From Novosphingobium ovatum (GTDB lineage: Bacteria; Pseudomonadota; Alphaproteobacteria; Sphingomonadales; Sphingomonadaceae): DNA of 64,000 nt. This document shows, in pieces, positions 27,983-37,326 of the stretch; within the stretch, counting starts at the first letter, position 1; each line of letters starts with the position of its first letter. The stretch is taken from NCBI RefSeq assembly GCF_009909235.1, contig NZ_JAAAPO010000002.1, positions 372,001 through 436,000 on the forward strand. The letters are read 5' to 3'. Under the pieces are notes generated by a model. That model had not been told where the DNA came from and did not search any database. It worked only from the letters and a program-made list of their open reading frames with translations. Both the position numbers and the translations under genes were made by a program.

Positions 27983-29448
27983 TGTCCTGGGCTGTTTCCC
28001 TTCGCCTTCTGGCGGCAGAGGATCTGCTGAGCGTATGGGGGCTGGTGCTGTTGCTGGTGAGCGCGTGGGCGCCCGCCAAGGGCCGTGCCATCACTTGGGC
28101 GGCGGTTGGCGTGCTGTTCGCTGCGATCGCGCTTGTTTGGCCGAATGTGTCGACGGGTCTGTCCGGGGCTGATGCCTCGGCGTTTTACGCCCAGCTGTCG
28201 GTTGATGCCTTTGCCTCTTATGCCAAGGTGCTGATCTATGGCGCCGCTGCCGTCTCGCTGATGGTTGCGCCGGCGTTCTTTGAACGTAATGGCGGTTATC
28301 GTGCCGAATACCCCGTTCTGATGCTGTTTGCGGCGCTGGGCATGGGGTTGATGGTGTCGGCTACCGACATGATGACGCTGTATATCGGCCTCGAAATGAA
28401 CAGCCTTGCGGCCTATGTGATGGCAGCGATGCTGCGCACGGATGGGCGTTCGGCCGAGGCGGGGTTGAAGTATTTCGTGCTGGGCGCACTGGCTTCGGGC
28501 ATCCTGCTGTTTGGTATGAGCCTGACCTATGGCTTTACCGGTGGCACCGGCTTTGGCGCCATTGCCAAGGCTTTGGCGGCGGGCACCAGCCTGTCGATGG
28601 GCGCGACCTTTGGCATCGTGTTCATGATGGCTGGTCTGGCGTTCAAGATCAGCGCTGTGCCGTTCCACATGTGGACGCCCGACGTCTATGAAGGTGCGCC
28701 GACCCCGGTGACGACCTTCTTTGCCACGGCGCCCAAGGTGGCGGCGATGGGCCTGACCATGCGCGTGTGCTTGATGGCCTTTGGTGGTCAAGTCGCCGCT
28801 TGGCAGCAGATCGTGATGTTTGCCTCTATCGCCTCGATCGTGGTTGGCGCGCTGGGCGCGATCGGTCAGGGCAATATCAAGCGCCTGATGGCCTATTCGT
28901 CGATCAACAACGTCGGTTTCATTCTGGTTGGTCTGGCCGCGGCCACCACCGATGGCTCGGCCGCTATGCTGACCTATCTGGCGATTTACGTCGTGATGTC
29001 GCTTTGCGGTTTCGTCGTGGTGCTCTCGCTGCGCGACGCAGATGGCAAGTCGGTGGAATCGATCGCCGATCTGGCCGGTCTGTCGCGGACCAAGCCCGGT
29101 CTGGCTGCCGCTTTGGCGACAGTGATGTTCAGCTTGGCCGGTATTCCGCCGTTGTTCGGTTTCTGGGGCAAATTCGTCGTGTTTCAGGCTGCCGTTGCTG
29201 CCGGTCTGCTGCCGCTGGCGGTGATTGGTATTGCGGCCAGCGTGATCGGTGCTTTCTACTACCTCAAGGTGGTGAAGGTGATGTATTTCGATGAACCCGC
29301 CGACAAGGTGACGGGTGAAGTCGGGTCGCTGAACGCGGTTTTGCTGATTGTGACCGGGCTGTTCATCTCGCCGCTGGGCTATTTGCTTACGGGGTGGCTG
29401 GGCGCTCTGGCGCGCGGTGCGGCCGTGGCTTTGACCAAGGCTGTCTGA
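27982..29448 (+). CDS. nuoN: NADH-quinone oxidoreductase subunit N
   Basis: ND2-type antiporter-like subunit (488 residues) and the last complex I gene. Key segments are LYIGLEMNSLAAYVMAAM, with the pump glutamate, FKISAVPFHMWTPDVYEGAP, with lysine and histidine, and QGNIKRLMAYSSINNVGF. The operon goes straight on into birA, four bases downstream. Confidence 0.95.
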   Translation: MSWAVSLRLLAAEDLLSVWGLVLLLVSAWAPAKGRAITWAAVGVLFAAIALVWPNVSTGLSGADASAFYAQLSVDAFASYAKVLIYGAAAVSLMVAPAFFERNGGYRAEYPVLMLFAALGMGLMVSATDMMTLYIGLEMNSLAAYVMAAMLRTDGRSAEAGLKYFVLGALASGILLFGMSLTYGFTGGTGFGAIAKALAAGTSLSMGATFGIVFMMAGLAFKISAVPFHMWTPDVYEGAPTPVTTFFATAPKVAAMGLTMRVCLMAFGGQVAAWQQIVMFASIASIVVGALGAIGQGNIKRLMAYSSINNVGFILVGLAAATTDGSAAMLTYLAIYVVMSLCGFVVVLSLRDADGKSVESIADLAGLSRTKPGLAAALATVMFSLAGIPPLFGFWGKFVVFQAAVAAGLLPLAVIGIAASVIGAFYYLKVVKVMYFDEPADKVTGEVGSLNAVLLIVTGLFISPLGYLLTGWLGALARGAAVALTKAV

Positions 29449-29452
29449 CACC

Positions 29453-30163
29453 TTGCTACAGATTGTTGCGGAAACCGGTTCCACCAATGCCGATCTGGCC
29501 GAAAGGCTGCGGGCGGGGGAACCGGTGGCCGAAGGAACCTGGCTGATCGCGGACCGTCAAACGGCGGGGCGCGGTCGGCTTGGTCGTTTGTGGAGTGATG
29601 GTGCGGGCAATTTCATGGGCTCGACCGTGGTGTGGCCGGGGGGCGGTGATCCTCACGCGGGCAGTCTGGCGCTGGTCGCGGGATTGGCTACGCAAGCGGC
29701 GGTCGCGCCTTATGTCCTGCCGCCGCAAATGCCTTTGCTGAAATGGCCCAACGATGTGATGGTCGGCGCGGCCAAACTGGCGGGTATCCTGCTGGAGCGG
29801 GTGGGGGACGCGGTGATCGTCGGGATCGGCGTCAATCTGATACAGGCGCCCGAAATTCCTGGCCGCGCGACGGTTTGCCTTTCCGCGTTTGGCCCCGCGC
29901 CCGATCGTGATGGCTTTGCCTGCGCGTTGTCGGAACACATGGCGGCACAGGTGCAGGCTTGGCGGCAACACGGACTGGGGGCGCTGTTGTCGCGCTGGCA
30001 GGTTGCTGCCCATCCTCATGGGACCAGCTTGTCCGTACAGCAGCCTGATGGTTCGATCCTCAATGGACAATTTGCCGGGCTTGACGCAACGGGCGCTTTG
30101 CGCTTGTCGCTGGCTGATGGCAGGGTACACACCGTACATGCAGGAGATGTGGCGCTGGCCTGA
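29453..30163 (+). CDS. birA: Biotin--[acetyl-CoA-carboxylase] ligase, without DNA-binding domain
   Basis: Attaches biotin to the carrier protein of acetyl-CoA carboxylase. The 236-residue protein starts at a TTG four bases after nuoN. It has the ligase motifs TAGRGRLGRLW (biotinyl-AMP loop), LKWPNDVMV and KLAGILLE, but no N-terminal helix-turn-helix, so it is a group I enzyme and cannot act as the biotin-operon repressor. birA behind nuoN is a conserved alphaproteobacterial arrangement. Confidence 0.92.
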   Translation: MLQIVAETGSTNADLAERLRAGEPVAEGTWLIADRQTAGRGRLGRLWSDGAGNFMGSTVVWPGGGDPHAGSLALVAGLATQAAVAPYVLPPQMPLLKWPNDVMVGAAKLAGILLERVGDAVIVGIGVNLIQAPEIPGRATVCLSAFGPAPDRDGFACALSEHMAAQVQAWRQHGLGALLSRWQVAAHPHGTSLSVQQPDGSILNGQFAGLDATGALRLSLADGRVHTVHAGDVALA

Positions 30164-30194
30164 CCGGCCGCGCCTCGACAGGTAAGGATCGCAG

Positions 30195-30974
30195 ATGCTG
30201 CTGGCGGTGGATGTGGGCAATACCAATGTGGTTTTCGCCCTGTATGATGGACTGGAGATCCGCTCGCGTTGGCGTATTGCGACCGATGCGCGGCGGACGG
30301 CCGACGAATATGCTGTTTGGCTCAATCAGTTGCTGGCGATTGAGGGCTATCAGCGCGCCGATATCGGGCAGATCATCGTCAGCACTGTTGTGCCGCGCGC
30401 GCTGCATAATCTGGAAGTGCTGGCGACCAAATATTTCAACGTCACGCCGTTGGTGGCGGGGCAGGGGGCTGCGTCCTATGCGATCGATATCGATGTGGAC
30501 GAGCCCAAGTCGCTGGGCGCCGACCGGGCCGTCAACGCGATTGCCGCGCATGCCAAATATCCGGGCGATTTGATCATCGTCGATTTTGGCACGGCCACAA
30601 CGATTGATGCGGTGGATTTTCATGGCGCCTACAAGGGCGGGATCATCGCGCCAGGGCTGAACCTGTCGCTGGACGCGTTGGTAGGCAACACGGCCAAACT
30701 GCCGCGTATCGCCATCGCCAGGCCGGGCAGCCTCAGCGTCATTGGCACCAATACCGAGGATCAGATGCTGATCGGGATCTATTGGGGCTATGTCGCGATG
30801 ATGGAAGGGCTGATCGGCCGGATGCGTGCCCAGATCGGCCGCCCGGCCAAGGTGGTGGCGACCGGCGGTCTGGCGGTGCTGTTCAACAATCAGGCAGGCC
30901 TGTTTGATGTGGTGGACAATGATTTGACGCTGGACGGGCTGGCGCTGTTGGCGCAACGGGCCGCAACGCGCTGA
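30195..30974 (+). CDS. coaX: Type III pantothenate kinase
   Basis: Catalyses the first step of coenzyme A synthesis, phosphorylation of pantothenate. The 259-residue protein is of the ASKHA fold: phosphate-1 motif [18 protein letters not shown], the [11 protein letters not shown] motif with the catalytic aspartate, and phosphate-2 [11 protein letters not shown]. Type III enzymes are not inhibited by CoA and need a monovalent cation. The gene sits between birA and RNase J. Confidence 0.94.
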   Translation: MLLAVDVGNTNVVFALYDGLEIRSRWRIATDARRTADEYAVWLNQLLAIEGYQRADIGQIIVSTVVPRALHNLEVLATKYFNVTPLVAGQGAASYAIDIDVDEPKSLGADRAVNAIAAHAKYPGDLIIVDFGTATTIDAVDFHGAYKGGIIAPGLNLSLDALVGNTAKLPRIAIARPGSLSVIGTNTEDQMLIGIYWGYVAMMEGLIGRMRAQIGRPAKVVATGGLAVLFNNQAGLFDVVDNDLTLDGLALLAQRAATR

Positions 30975-31030
30975 TATGAGCGGCCGCCGCGATGCGGCCA
31001 CAGGGCGGTCCCCGCCTGGCAGAATTTGAG

Positions 31031-32722
31031 ATGGAGGATGACATAGCAGACCGCGATCTGACCCCGGGCAAGGAATTGCTGTTTTGTGCGCTCGGCGGTT
31101 CGGGCGAGATTGGCATGAACGTCAATCTCTATGGCTGTGAGGGCAAATGGCTGATGGTCGATTTGGGCCTGACCTTTGCCGGCACGGAATATCCGGGCTG
31201 TGAACTGGTGTTTGCCGACTGTGCCTTTATCGAGGAACGGCGCGAGGATCTGGTCGGCATTGTGCTGACGCATGCGCATGAAGACCACATCGGCGCCGTG
31301 CCCTATTTCGCGGCCGAACTGGATGTGCCGATCTATGCCACGCCCTTTACGGCGCGGTTGGTCGCGAACAAATTGGCCGAGGCGGGGCTGACACGTGATG
31401 TCGATCTGATTGTGGTTGACCATTTCGATCAGATTGATCTGGGGCCCTTTGGGGTACGCTATGTGCCATTGGCGCATTCCATCGCCGAGGGCCATGCGCT
31501 GGTGATCGAGACGCCCTATGGCCGCGTGTTCCATACCGGCGACTGGAAGCTGGACGATGAGCCGCTGATCGGCACACCTGCTACGCCCGAACAATTGACG
31601 CGGATCGGCGACGAGGGCGTGTTGGCGCTGGTATGCGACAGCACCAACGTGTTCAACCCCGCGCCTTCGGGCAGTGAGGGTGTGGTGGGGCGCGCCATGC
31701 TGGAAGAGGTGCGCCGCCATGCCGGCAAGCGCGTGGTCGTTACCACTTTTGCCAGCAATGTCGCGCGGTTGCAGACACTGGGCGATGTCGCCAAGGCGAC
31801 CAACCGCCGCCTGTGCGTTTCGGGCCGGTCGCTGGATCGCATTATCGAGGCGGCGCAGTCCAGCGGCTACCTCAAGGCCTTGCCGGATTTGATCGATGTT
31901 GACACGGCGATGAACCTGCCGCGCGGCGAGGTGTTGATCGTCGCCACCGGCGGGCAGGGCGAGGCGCGCGCCACACTGGCCCGCGTGGCCGATGGAAACC
32001 ACCCGATCAAGCTGGACAAGGGCGATGTGGTGCTGTTTTCCAGCCGTCAGATCCCCGGCAACGAACTGGCCATTGGCAAGGTGATGAACCAACTGGCCGA
32101 GCAGGGCGTGACCGTTGTCACGGACCGTCAGGCCGAGATCCACGTCTCGGGCCACCCCGGCCGGCCGGAATTGCAGGCGATGTACGGCTGGTTGCGGCCG
32201 CAGATCCTGATGCCGGTGCATGGCGAATTGCGCCACATGGCCGAACAGGTACGGTTGGGCAAGGAGAGCGGCATCCCGCAGCAGATCCTGCAAAAGAACG
32301 GCGATGTCATCCGTCTGGCGCCCGGGCGTCCGGGCAAGTTTGACGAGATCCGTACCGGCAGGCTGGTGCTGGATGGCGACATTATTGCCCCCGCCGATGG
32401 TGAGGCAATGGCGATGCGCCGCCGTCTGGCCTTTCAGGGCGTGGTGATGGTGGCGATTTCCGGCCATGTGCGCCATGCCGATTGGCAGGTGCAGGTGGCG
32501 GGGATGGGGCTGCCGCTGGTCGAGGATTACGATGCCTTTGTCGGTGAGGCGGAGGCTGATGTCTTGGCCGCGTTGACCAAGCTGAAGGGGGCCGATCGCC
32601 GTGACGCTGACGCCCTGACCGAGGCGGCCCGATTGGCCGCGCGCCGCTGTGCCGGCCGTTGGTGCGGGAAAAAGCCGCAGGTCAAGGTGATGCTGATGGC
32701 CGAAGGCTTGCAATCGGCCTGA
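31031..32722 (+). CDS. rnj: Ribonuclease J
   Basis: Metallo-beta-lactamase/beta-CASP nuclease with 5'-3' exonuclease and endonuclease activity on RNA. The metal site is HAHEDHIGA near residue 90, with further ligands in PLAHSIAEGH and the VFHTGDWKLD segment; the beta-CASP part holds VTTFASNVARLQTLGDVA and the C-terminal VSGHPGRPELQAMYGWLRP with HGELRH. The start at 31031 (563 residues) was preferred over the ATG at 30992, since the extra 13 residues are not family-like; neither site has a strong ribosome site. Together with RNase E (start of window) the strain has both RNA-turnover systems. Confidence 0.93.
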   Translation: MEDDIADRDLTPGKELLFCALGGSGEIGMNVNLYGCEGKWLMVDLGLTFAGTEYPGCELVFADCAFIEERREDLVGIVLTHAHEDHIGAVPYFAAELDVPIYATPFTARLVANKLAEAGLTRDVDLIVVDHFDQIDLGPFGVRYVPLAHSIAEGHALVIETPYGRVFHTGDWKLDDEPLIGTPATPEQLTRIGDEGVLALVCDSTNVFNPAPSGSEGVVGRAMLEEVRRHAGKRVVVTTFASNVARLQTLGDVAKATNRRLCVSGRSLDRIIEAAQSSGYLKALPDLIDVDTAMNLPRGEVLIVATGGQGEARATLARVADGNHPIKLDKGDVVLFSSRQIPGNELAIGKVMNQLAEQGVTVVTDRQAEIHVSGHPGRPELQAMYGWLRPQILMPVHGELRHMAEQVRLGKESGIPQQILQKNGDVIRLAPGRPGKFDEIRTGRLVLDGDIIAPADGEAMAMRRRLAFQGVVMVAISGHVRHADWQVQVAGMGLPLVEDYDAFVGEAEADVLAALTKLKGADRRDADALTEAARLAARRCAGRWCGKKPQVKVMLMAEGLQSA

Positions 32723-32774
32723 TCCAGACGGGGCCAGCCTGAACGCAGGCGGCCCCCACATACGGGAGAGTGAT

Positions 32775-33062
32775 GTGAAACCGGTATCGGCGCTGGCGAT
32801 CTATTTTCTGTTCTGGGTGATTACCGCCTTTGCGGTGATGCCATTCGGGTTGAAAACACCCGATGAAACGGGTGAGTCATTGGTACCCGGACAGGTGCAT
32901 TCCGCGCCGAGCAATTTCCGCCCGCTAAAGGTGGCGATCCGCACAACCATCGTCAGCGCGATCTTGTTCGGCCTGTTTTATGCCAATATTACGTATGGTT
33001 GGGTGACGATCGAGGATATTGCGCCGTTCCGCGTCCCAGCCTCTTTGCGTGAGGCGCCCTGA
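32775..33062 (+). CDS. DUF1467 family small membrane protein
   Basis: A 95-residue protein with two membrane segments (about 4-25 and 57-75) and the family hallmark MPFGLKTPDETGE between them. DUF1467 proteins are of unknown role and are found next to coaX and rnj in alphaproteobacteria, which agrees with the layout here. A GGGAGAG site precedes the ATG. It ends the long co-directional block that began with nuoA; the stop codon lies in a 12-bp inverted repeat. Confidence 0.88.
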   Translation: MKPVSALAIYFLFWVITAFAVMPFGLKTPDETGESLVPGQVHSAPSNFRPLKVAIRTTIVSAILFGLFYANITYGWVTIEDIAPFRVPASLREAP

Positions 33063-33078
33063 TCACAGGGCGCCTCAC
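33049..33078. terminator. Perfect 12-bp inverted repeat at the end of convergent genes
   Basis: Arms 33049-33060 and 33067-33078 (GTGAGGCGCCCT and its complement), six-base loop. The first arm overlaps the last codons of the DUF1467 gene. Neither side has a T-run, so termination would be by a stable hairpin with Rho or by transcript protection. Confidence 0.5.
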
Positions 33079-33082
33079 CGCA

Positions 33083-35560
33083 TCAGCTGCGCAGCCGCTC
33101 GATCGCCTGTGCTAGCGCGACATACAGCTTGCCCACGTCCGATGAGAGTACGGTGATCGACAGTGCATTACCGTCGCGTGTTGCCAGCAATTGCCGCAGC
33201 ATTGCCTCGAAATCGTGGATGTAGCGGTTGACGCCCTCGCTGAATGCCTCATCACTTTCGTACAGCGCCAGCACCGCGCGCGCTTCACCCGAATCCAGCA
33301 AACGAACGGAACGCCGGGCGAAAATGCCCCGGTCGCCCTTGAGGTAAGCGGCCCATGCGGTGTCGGCAACGTCCTTGCTCAGTGCTCGGGTGATGTCGAT
33401 CGCGCTGGTGTGCATGGCCTCGGTCAGTTCGGTCAGGCGGCGGCCCAGATCGCTGTCGATCTCGTCCTCGGCGCGGGCGCGGGCGTCGGCCACACGGCGC
33501 TCCAGATGCTCCACCTGATTGTCGGCCGACGCGATATTGCGGCACAATTGCACCACGGCGTCATGGCTGATTTCAGCGGCCTGATGCGCGACGCGCTGAA
33601 TGTCGTTGTGCAGGCGATGCAGCTGGCTCTCGATCTCGCGGGCGATGATGTCGCCGCTGTCGGCACCAACCTGCGTGCTCAGGGCGTGCAGGCGCGCGGC
33701 GCCCTCGGTCTCGATCTGCTGCACCGCATGGCTCAGCGCCCCGGTCAACGTGTCCAGCGCGGTCTGCAGTTCCCCCTTGGCGCGGGCCGACAAGCTGTCG
33801 GCGTCCAGCGCCAGCGCGTGCAGCGTGCTGCCCATCGCGGTCAACAGGCGGCCCTGATTGTGCATCCGGTCGTCGATGTCACCATGTAATTGATCGATCT
33901 GGCGGATTGACTGCGTCAGGTTGGTTTGCGCTTCGCCCAGATGGCCGGCCAAAGCTTCGCCCTTGCCGCGCGTCACCTCGATCTCGGCCGACAGGATGGC
34001 GACCTTCTCGCGGAAGCCCTCCAGCCGGGTTTCGCCCGCTTCCAGTGCCTTGGGCAATTGTTCGCGGCTGGTGTCGGCGCTGGACCGGATCAATTCCAGC
34101 AGGCGCACGCTGGCCTCGGTCAGCTTTTCGATATGTCGGTCGGTTTCGGACAGGCGGCGTTCCAGTGCGTCCAGACGGCCGTCCAGCGCGGTCGACAATG
34201 ACTGGTCGGCGTTGACGATGCCTTCCAGCCGTGCCTCCATCTGGATCAGACGGCTGGTGCTGGCCTCGACCAGCGTGGTTAGTTGGCGCGCCTGTTCGAT
34301 CCGGCTGTTTTGGCGGCTGCTCAGGTCGCTGTCGATGCTTTCCACCTCGGCCGTCAGACGCGACGTGGTTTGGCGCAGATCGGCCATGGCGCTGGCCTCG
34401 CCTTCGCGCAGGGCGCGGGCAATGGTGGCGGTTTCATCGCGCAGCGCGTTCAGCCGGGCCCGCAACGAGGTCAGGCTTTGCGCCTCCTCGCTGTCCAGCT
34501 TGTCGCGCGTGGCTGCGATTTCGGCGGTCAAGGCGGCGGCGCGGCGGCGGATCGCCTCGCGCGCATCGGTATCGTGCTTTTCCAGATCCATCGCAAAGCC
34601 ACGGCTGCGCGCCTCCAGCGCTTCCATCGCGCCCTCGATCTGTTCGTCGATCTGGGTGGCGCGGGTGGTCAGCGCGCTCAGTGTCGTGTCCAGACGGTCG
34701 CGCAGCATCGTTACCTGCCGGTCGCAGGCCTGGCCAAAGTCATTCAGCCGGTTCAGCCCCTTGATCATGTCTTGCAGATGGCTCAGCGCCACTTGCCCCG
34801 CACCGGAAATCTGCGTGGTCACGTCACTGGCCGAGCGCGCCACATCGGGCAGCGTCTCGCGCAACAGTTGCAGTTGTTCGGTGGCGGTGGCCGAATGGGT
34901 GCTGACGCGGGCTGCCTTTTCCTCGGCGCTGGTGATCATGCCGACCAACGCCTGGCTGTGGTTGCCCAGATTGTCGCCAGCCTTGGTGGCCAAAACCTCC
35001 AGATCGGCGGCCTGTGCGGACAGCGCGGCGCGGGCACGGCCGATCAGGCCGTTCATCGCCACCAACCGGCTCTCCAGCTCGGCGCTTTCCTGCCGCAGCA
35101 GATGGCTCATGTCGACATAGCGCCGCGCTTCGGCCGGGGCCGAGCGCAACACCAGCATCCAGCCCAGCGCGATCACCACCAGCGGGCCTGACCATTGCGC
35201 CAGAGCTGCGATGATGGCGGCGGGCGTGGCGGCCATTGCGCCGCTCATCGCCGCCCAGACACAGGCCCCGGTCCAGCTCAGCGCCAGTACGCCCGCGATC
35301 CACGGCGCAACGCGGTCGATCGTCCGGCCGCGCGCTTCGGCCGGAAATACCTCGACAATGTCGGCGTACAGGTCAAACGCTGCGTTATCCGTTGCGCCAT
35401 GCGCGGTCTCATGCACCAGCGCATCGCTGCCCGGATCGGGCCGATCCAGGCCGATCACCGCCTCGGTTGGGGGGGTGTGTGGATCTGGCGGCGGCGCGCC
35501 ATGCGCCAGAACGGCGGGTGTCAAAAGGATGCTGTCGGCTGCGGGCTGTGTAGTCGGCAT
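33083..35560 (-). CDS. Large membrane-anchored coiled-coil protein, function unknown
   Basis: An 825-residue protein. A Pro/Ala-rich head of about 80 residues precedes two membrane helices (about 87-105 and 113-138). The rest (about 145-790) is almost wholly alpha-helical, with heptad-like Glu/Leu/Ala/Arg patterns typical of extended coiled coils, resembling apolipoprotein-like or methyl-accepting/filament-type helices. A compact C-terminal part (about 745-825, RRSVRLLDSGEARAVLALYE onward) may be globular. No enzyme motif was seen. Topology suggests that both ends lie in the cytoplasm. It may organise the envelope or cell pole, but that is conjecture. It is divergent from the Hpt-like gene with only a few bases between the longest forms. 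Confidence 0.7.
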   Translation of the reverse strand: MPTTQPAADSILLTPAVLAHGAPPPDPHTPPTEAVIGLDRPDPGSDALVHETAHGATDNAAFDLYADIVEVFPAEARGRTIDRVAPWIAGVLALSWTGACVWAAMSGAMAATPAAIIAALAQWSGPLVVIALGWMLVLRSAPAEARRYVDMSHLLRQESAELESRLVAMNGLIGRARAALSAQAADLEVLATKAGDNLGNHSQALVGMITSAEEKAARVSTHSATATEQLQLLRETLPDVARSASDVTTQISGAGQVALSHLQDMIKGLNRLNDFGQACDRQVTMLRDRLDTTLSALTTRATQIDEQIEGAMEALEARSRGFAMDLEKHDTDAREAIRRRAAALTAEIAATRDKLDSEEAQSLTSLRARLNALRDETATIARALREGEASAMADLRQTTSRLTAEVESIDSDLSSRQNSRIEQARQLTTLVEASTSRLIQMEARLEGIVNADQSLSTALDGRLDALERRLSETDRHIEKLTEASVRLLELIRSSADTSREQLPKALEAGETRLEGFREKVAILSAEIEVTRGKGEALAGHLGEAQTNLTQSIRQIDQLHGDIDDRMHNQGRLLTAMGSTLHALALDADSLSARAKGELQTALDTLTGALSHAVQQIETEGAARLHALSTQVGADSGDIIAREIESQLHRLHNDIQRVAHQAAEISHDAVVQLCRNIASADNQVEHLERRVADARARAEDEIDSDLGRRLTELTEAMHTSAIDITRALSKDVADTAWAAYLKGDRGIFARRSVRLLDSGEARAVLALYESDEAFSEGVNRYIHDFEAMLRQLLATRDGNALSITVLSSDVGKLYVALAQAIERLRS

Positions 35561-35565
35561 GGCTT

Positions 35566-35943
35566 ATGAATATCACGGAAAGTGCTTTGCGAAAGCCCGC
35601 ATTAACGGGTCGGCAATGGATGGCACCGTATTATGACGTCATGGCGTATGAAGCTGGTGCTCTCGACGCGACGATCGCTGCCGCTGCTGGTGACGATACG
35701 GCGCTGTATATGGAACTGCGCGAGGCCTTTCGCGAGAGCCTGGAGCGGCAGATCGATCTGCTGCGCCGTGCGCGCTGCGATGGGAATTGGCATGTGGCGG
35801 CGATGCGGCTCAAGGGGCTGGGCGCCAGTTTTCAGGCTTGGCCGCTGATCGCGCTGGCCGATGAGGCGGTGGATGCGGCCCCCGGCGACCCCGTGGTCAT
35901 CCGCAAGCTGGCCGCCTTTGCCCAGGAATTCGCCGCAGGTTAA
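35566..35943 (+). CDS. Hpt-like helical protein lacking the phosphoacceptor histidine
   Basis: 125 residues if read from the ATG at 35566. That start leaves only five bases to the divergent gene, so the ATG at 35641 (MAYEAGALDA, 100 residues) or one nearby is also plausible. The centre reads WHVAAMRLKGLGASFQ, matching the Hpt motif H-x-L-K-G except that the phosphorylated histidine position is Met80 (numbered from 35566). His76 is close but in the wrong register. A degenerate Hpt that binds a kinase or receiver without accepting phosphate is the simplest reading. It heads a row of same-strand genes ending in a histidine-kinase-like gene. Confidence 0.65.
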   Translation: MNITESALRKPALTGRQWMAPYYDVMAYEAGALDATIAAAAGDDTALYMELREAFRESLERQIDLLRRARCDGNWHVAAMRLKGLGASFQAWPLIALADEAVDAAPGDPVVIRKLAAFAQEFAAG

Positions 35944-36055
35944 GCGTCCGGCGGGGACTGGTGGCTGGTTAAAATCCCTTTCATTCTTGCCGGATCGGCG
36001 CTTGGCAGTCCGGCCATGCTTCTCTAGAACCTGCCGGGATTTTCCGGAGAAGTCT

Positions 36056-37303
36056 TTGCGCGTCGCCCTTTTGACGATGACCGAGCCGTTGGCTGACGGC
36101 CCCCAGACGGCCCCGCTGTTGCCGCTGCGGGCCTTTTTGCGTGTGGGCGGGATCGCGCTGGCGCGCCACCAGTTGACACTGGCGCTGGCGCTGGGGTGTG
36201 AGCGGGTGATCTGCATCGGCCACCGGGCCGAGGGCGACTGGCTGGACCTGCAACACGTTGCCGAAGCGGCGGGCTTGCGTTTTCATCTGGTGGCCAACCT
36301 CCATGCCGTTTTGGCGCTGATCACCGCACAGGACGAGGTGGTGGCTTTGGCCGATGGCCTGCTGGCCCCGATCGAGCCGGCGCTGGGCTTGTTGAGCGGT
36401 GAGCCGGTGGTGCTGGTCCAGCCGGTCGAAGCAGGCGTTGCGCGTGGGTTTGAGCGGCTGGATCTGAACCACGCCTCGGCCGGGGCGATGCTGGTGCCGG
36501 GCCGTTTGTTGGCCCGCATGGAGCAGATGCCCAGCGATTGCGATGTTTTTGCCACGTTGCAGCGTGTCGCTTTGCAGGGCGGGGTGCGCCGCGCCGACAT
36601 GCCCGAGGGGGTGATCCGCGATGCCTATTGGTCATTGATCCGCACCGAGGGTGAGGCACAGGCGCTGGAAAATGCGTGGCTGTCGCATCAGATGGGCGGC
36701 ATGCAGGATGTCCCTCCCGCCGTGTGGGTGGCCGGACAGGTGGTTGGTGCGTTGGGGCCGGCGCTGTTGCATGCCGGGACCGGCGGATCGGTGGTGGCCA
36801 CGGGCGCGGGATTGCTGGGTCTGGTGGCGCTGGCGATGGGTTGGTTTGGCATGGTGACGGTGCCCTTGGTGCTGGCGGGGCTGATGTGGGTGGCGTTTCA
36901 GGTGGCCGCGCTGTTCGGCCGGGTGGAGCGCACCGCGCTGCGCCTGCCGCGTCCGCGTATGGCGCCCATGCGCAGCTATGCCGCGATCACCGATGCTTTG
37001 TTGTTGGCGCTGTTGACATGGGGACAGGCCCCGGTCGGACAGGTGGGGGGGGCGGTCGATGCGGCGGGCTTTATCCACCGTCTGTTTGCGGCCGCGATGC
37101 TGTTGGGGCTCGCGCGGTTAACGCCTGTGTTGATCAGCGGCGGATGGGCGCGGTGGGGGGCGGACCGGCTGGTGCTGGCCTTGGTACTGGCGCTGGCGGC
37201 GCTGGCCGGGCTGTTGCAGCCGGTGTTGTTGCTGTTGGCGCTGGCGATGATGGCGACCTTGATCTTTATGGTTGGTCGCGCGTCAAGGCTAACCACGGCT
37301 TAA
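36056..37303 (+). CDS. Nucleotidyltransferase-like protein with C-terminal membrane domain
   Basis: 415 residues from a TTG at 36056 that has a GGAGA site six bases upstream (an ATG at 36077 gives 408). The N-terminal half resembles an NTP-transferase Rossmann-like domain (PLLPLRAFLRVGGIALARHQ, then LALALGCERVICIG), but the usual acidic metal ligands are not obvious. The second half has several hydrophobic helices (about residues 220-270, 310-410). It resembles two-domain proteins in which an NTP-transferase is joined to a membrane phosphotransferase, but the CDP-alcohol transferase signature was not found. Function unknown. Confidence 0.6.
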   Translation: MRVALLTMTEPLADGPQTAPLLPLRAFLRVGGIALARHQLTLALALGCERVICIGHRAEGDWLDLQHVAEAAGLRFHLVANLHAVLALITAQDEVVALADGLLAPIEPALGLLSGEPVVLVQPVEAGVARGFERLDLNHASAGAMLVPGRLLARMEQMPSDCDVFATLQRVALQGGVRRADMPEGVIRDAYWSLIRTEGEAQALENAWLSHQMGGMQDVPPAVWVAGQVVGALGPALLHAGTGGSVVATGAGLLGLVALAMGWFGMVTVPLVLAGLMWVAFQVAALFGRVERTALRLPRPRMAPMRSYAAITDALLLALLTWGQAPVGQVGGAVDAAGFIHRLFAAAMLLGLARLTPVLISGGWARWGADRLVLALVLALAALAGLLQPVLLLLALAMMATLIFMVGRASRLTTA

Positions 37304-37326
37304 CCCGTGCCCTGTATACCAGACGT

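Noticed and set aside
30890..32761. 623-codon minus-strand ORF over RNase J
   Set aside because: Antisense to a complete RNase J; no start site or motif of its own.
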